Shown piece by piece: positions 37,638-39,842 of a stretch of DNA of 39,842 nucleotides (within the stretch, counting starts at the first letter, position 1; the number at the start of each line of letters is the position of its first letter). The stretch lies in contig NZ_JAAVUZ010000019.1 of NCBI RefSeq assembly GCF_018449675.1, forward strand, positions 1-39,842. Direction: 5' to 3'. The notes below the pieces were generated by a model, which did not search any database, was not told the DNA's origin, and saw only the letters and a list, made by a program, of their open reading frames with translations. A program made the translations under genes and the position numbers. The DNA is from Glaciihabitans sp. dw_435 (GTDB taxonomy: Bacteria > Actinomycetota > Actinomycetes > Actinomycetales > Microbacteriaceae).

Positions 37638-38414
37638 ATGACCTGGGACGCGGACCGTCTGGCCGCCGACCTGCTCGGAGCGGTAGACCGTGGTGAGATC
37701 GTTGCCCACTATCAGCCGCAGATCGAGCTGTCGTCCGGCGACATTGTCGCCGCGGAGGCATTGTGCCGCTGGAACCACCCGGAGCTGGGAATGGTGCCGC
37801 CGGACACCTTCATCCCCATTGCCGAGAACAACGGTGCCATCGACGGCATTGGTGCGTTTATGGCCGAAACCGCGTGCGACTGGCTCGGCACCCACACGAT
37901 GCGGGAGCAGCCCATCGAGATCTCGGTGAACGTCTCGGCCATCCAGCTGGCGGAGCCCGACTTCTACGAGAAGCTCGCCACCACGATCGACGCGTCCGGC
38001 GTTGACCCCAACCTTCTCACCATCGAAATCACCGAGTCGTTACGCTTCGATACCGAGGCGGTGAGCAAGAGACTGAGCTACCTGCTTTCCATCGGCGTTG
38101 GCGTCTCCATTGACGACTTCGGAACCGGCTACGCGTCGGTCGACCAACTTCTGGACCTGCCTGCCACCGAGCTCAAGATCGACCAATCACTGGTGCAGGA
38201 CACGTCGCCCGCTAGTTCCGTGCTCATGACGGCGGTTGTCTCCCTCGTGCACCGCCGCGGCGCCCGGGTCATCGCCGAAGGCGTCGAGACGGATGAGCAG
38301 CTCGCGCGCGTGCGCGAGGCCGGGTTCGACCGGGCACAGGGCTACCTGTTCGCGGCACCAATGCCGGCGGGCGAGTTCGAACAACTCCTGGCTTCCCAGC
38401 GAGAGTCGGCCTGA
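37638..38414 (+). CDS. EAL-domain c-di-GMP phosphodiesterase
   Basis: A 258-residue stand-alone EAL domain. All key residues are visible: the signature EAL in [11 protein letters not shown], the metal Asn in SVNVSAIQL, Glu in [16 protein letters not shown], the Lys in ELKIDQSL, Glu in AEGVET and QGYLF. It should therefore hydrolyse c-di-GMP to pGpG. There is no sensor domain, so control is likely at the level of expression. It is divergent from the RsbQ-like/cyclase operon, placing synthesis and breakdown of c-di-GMP at one locus. Confidence 0.95.
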   Translation: MTWDADRLAADLLGAVDRGEIVAHYQPQIELSSGDIVAAEALCRWNHPELGMVPPDTFIPIAENNGAIDGIGAFMAETACDWLGTHTMREQPIEISVNVSAIQLAEPDFYEKLATTIDASGVDPNLLTIEITESLRFDTEAVSKRLSYLLSIGVGVSIDDFGTGYASVDQLLDLPATELKIDQSLVQDTSPASSVLMTAVVSLVHRRGARVIAEGVETDEQLARVREAGFDRAQGYLFAAPMPAGEFEQLLASQRESA

Positions 38415-38445
38415 GCCAACTCCCGCGGGAAGGGCGCGTCAGGCG

Positions 38446-38697
38446 CTAACCAAGCTCCGGGTCGAAGGAGTCCTGTGCGGCCTCGGGAGCGGTCGGGTCG
38501 CTGACCTCGATCTGAGCCCAGACGACGGGCATCCCGGGCGAAAAGAGAATGTCGAGACCCGGGCCACCGCGCAGTGGCGGGATGACGACGTAACCGCCGC
38601 CGGCCTTGATCGCTTCGAGGATGCTCTGCTTGAGCTCGGTAACCGGTTCGGGCAGGAAGTAGTCCTTGCCGTCAACGGTGAGTCGGTTGATGATCAC
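38446..38697 (-). CDS. Hypothetical small protein
   Basis: An 83-residue acidic protein from a GTG: MIINRLTVDGKDYFLPEPVTE, a helix TELKQSILEAIKAGGGYVVIPP, and an unstructured acidic tail. The layout suggests a single small alpha/beta domain. I cannot name the family. It converges on the EAL gene and is divergent from the DUF7882-type gene; small proteins of this kind look widespread in Microbacteriaceae, but that is an impression. Confidence 0.6.
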   Translation of the reverse strand: MIINRLTVDGKDYFLPEPVTELKQSILEAIKAGGGYVVIPPLRGGPGLDILFSPGMPVVWAQIEVSDPTAPEAAQDSFDPELG

Positions 38698-38819
38698 AAA
38701 CAGCCCATCGGTTGGAAGTTGCCGGTGCTATCACACCGGTATGTCGAGAATATCGTGCCTTACATCCACGTAATATGCATACGGCGCGACACGCGCGCCA
38801 TCACACCCCGGGAGCCACT

Positions 38820-39137
38820 GTGGGCATCTTGTACTACGACCGCGAAGAGTTCGATTTCGACGACCGCGTTCTCATGCACCTTCAGATTGTGGTCAGCACC
38901 AAGCTGCGGCGCAACGAAGACTTCTTCCTGAGCTGGACGCTGCCCGTCGAACGCGGCAGCGGACGCCACGCCCTGTGGATCGACAACGGCATCCCCCTGC
39001 ACTTCTTCTACAGCGGTTCGCGTGCCATCGGCATCAACCGCGAGTGGGTGGAATTCCTCATGGTGTCCGCGGGCAAGGCCGGCGGCCTCGTGCTGACCGA
39101 GGAGCCCCGAACCGAAGCTCCTCCGGCTTCCGCGTAA
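38820..39137 (+). CDS. DUF7882-type small protein
   Basis: A 105-residue protein, MGILYYDREEFDFDDRVLMHL, then VVSTKLRRNEDFFLSWTLPVERGSGRHALWI, IPLHFFYSGS, INREWVEFLM. This is the pattern of the actinobacterial DUF7882 family, often mislabelled as a DNA ligase-associated protein. Function unknown; the D-(D/N)R-x-L-x-HL start is conserved. The GTG at 38820 follows GGAG by 6 bases. An earlier in-frame ATG at 38712 would lie in the AT-richer promoter region. Confidence 0.75.
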   Translation: MGILYYDREEFDFDDRVLMHLQIVVSTKLRRNEDFFLSWTLPVERGSGRHALWIDNGIPLHFFYSGSRAIGINREWVEFLMVSAGKAGGLVLTEEPRTEAPPASA

Positions 39138-39647
39138 CTACCGTTCGACCGTTGCGGCGCGCAGCTGCGTGAGGGCGTCACGCAGTCGCGCCGACACGGC
39201 GTCGGTCGGCTCGAGATAGATCGCGCCAATTTCCGCCCGTGTGTACCCGCGAAAGAACGCCAGCTCGAGGCTCTCCGCCTCGCTCGGCGTCAGGACGGAC
39301 AGAGCCGGGTACGCAGCTGCTGAGCGGGCCTGGGACGACGGGATGACCCGGGCGCCGCGATCCTCGCCGGTGCGCGGCTGCCGCAACCAGCCGACGACGT
39401 GGTGATGCGCGAGCGTCATGATCCAGATCAGCGCCGTGGTGCGGGATCCGTCGTAGCGCGGCGCCCTCGCCCAGACCTGGACGAACACGCGCTGAGTGAT
39501 CTCCTCGGCTGCGGAGGCATCCGCCACACAGCACAACACCAACCCGTGCACCTGCGCGGAGACCTCGTCATAGAGACGCTCGAACGCATCGCTGTCACCG
39601 GTGGCGACCAGGGCCATGAGCTCGTCGATCTGGGAAAAAATAGGCAC
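39138..39647 (-). CDS. ECF-type RNA polymerase sigma factor
   Basis: A protein of about 169 residues with two sigma regions. Region 2 (about 8-90) reads ALVATGDSDAFERLYDEVS and SAAEEITQRVFVQVWARAPRYD, the core-binding and -10 recognition helices. Region 4 (about 115-168) is LTPSEAESLELAFFRGYTRAEIGAIYLE...VSARLRDALTQLR. It resembles the SigK group. No anti-sigma gene lies next to it in the window. The start is uncertain: GTG at 39647 is the first giving a normal length, while the frame stays open to 39743. Beyond it, 39744-39842, I see nothing. Confidence 0.82.
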   Translation of the reverse strand: MPIFSQIDELMALVATGDSDAFERLYDEVSAQVHGLVLCCVADASAAEEITQRVFVQVWARAPRYDGSRTTALIWIMTLAHHHVVGWLRQPRTGEDRGARVIPSSQARSAAAYPALSVLTPSEAESLELAFFRGYTRAEIGAIYLEPTDAVSARLRDALTQLRAATVER

Positions 39648-39842
39648 CTCTTGCTGCGTCGCATCTCGCCGTGGAGACCACAGCACGACGCCGTGTGGCG
39701 CAGTTCGTGCACTGCGATATGCCGAGCGTATCCACGCGCACATTCGCGCTTTGAGGGTTGACGCTCTGTATTCAAGAGCGCTAGGTGTTCTTCCCGGGGA
39801 CGTTGTGAACGCGTTCGATAGGTGATTTGCCGCCGATGCCGG

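Noticed and set aside
39601..39825. 74-codon plus-strand frame at the right edge
   Set aside because: It overlaps the start region of the sigma factor, has no ribosome site and shows no protein-like pattern.

Overview
This is chromosomal DNA from a high-GC Gram-positive bacterium, most likely a member of the Microbacteriaceae (Actinomycetota). The placement rests on GC-rich codon use, many GTG starts, GTGA/ATGA gene overlaps, a CIRCE-controlled solitary groEL, a WXG100 protein, a DUF3263 plus LytR_C pair, GAF-ANTAR proteins, a DUF7882-type protein and an orphan diaminobutyrate aminotransferase. The last fits the diaminobutyrate-containing peptidoglycan of many genera in that family. I see no phage, insertion sequence, rRNA or CRISPR array.

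Layout. Positions 1-1.8 kb hold a minus-strand pair, a FolP2-type dihydropteroate synthase homologue and a RibD C-domain reductase. Positions 1.9-4.8 kb hold an OmpR-type response regulator, its histidine kinase with a large Pro/Ala/Thr-rich insertion in the ATPase domain, and a WXG100 protein. Positions 4.9-9.4 kb hold groEL with two CIRCE operators, a DUF3048 lipoprotein, a cold-shock protein and the LytR_C/DUF3263 pair. Positions 9.5-12.1 kb hold DUF2332, an ElaA-type acetyltransferase, msrB, a nitroreductase and tRNA-Thr(TGT).

Positions 12.15-14.5 kb look like a small acquired segment beside the tRNA: an AAA ATPase with less GC-biased codons, an AT-rich stretch, a doubtful membrane ORF and a DUF2200 gene. 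Positions 14.5-31 kb are mostly regulator/enzyme pairs: orphan EctB with a MarR protein; TetR with a glycosyltransferase; TetR with an SDR; two GAF-ANTAR proteins; a LysM lipoprotein; an MFS carrier; MarR with a quinone-reductase-like enzyme; TetR with a Zn dehydrogenase and a YecD-like hydrolase. Several intergenic regions between these pairs carry clear palindromes that are likely operators. Positions 32.2-35.2 kb hold a long inverted repeat containing a 15-codon ORF, a secreted S8 protease and a soluble Ser/Thr kinase.

The most striking locus is 35.2-38.4 kb. An RsbQ-like alpha/beta hydrolase overlaps by 4 bp a PAS-GAF-GGDEF diguanylate cyclase whose PAS resembles that of RsbP, and an EAL phosphodiesterase is divergently transcribed next to them. 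In Bacillus the RsbQ hydrolase works with the PAS domain of RsbP; here the same kind of pair appears wired to c-di-GMP output. The window ends with two small conserved proteins and an ECF-type sigma factor.
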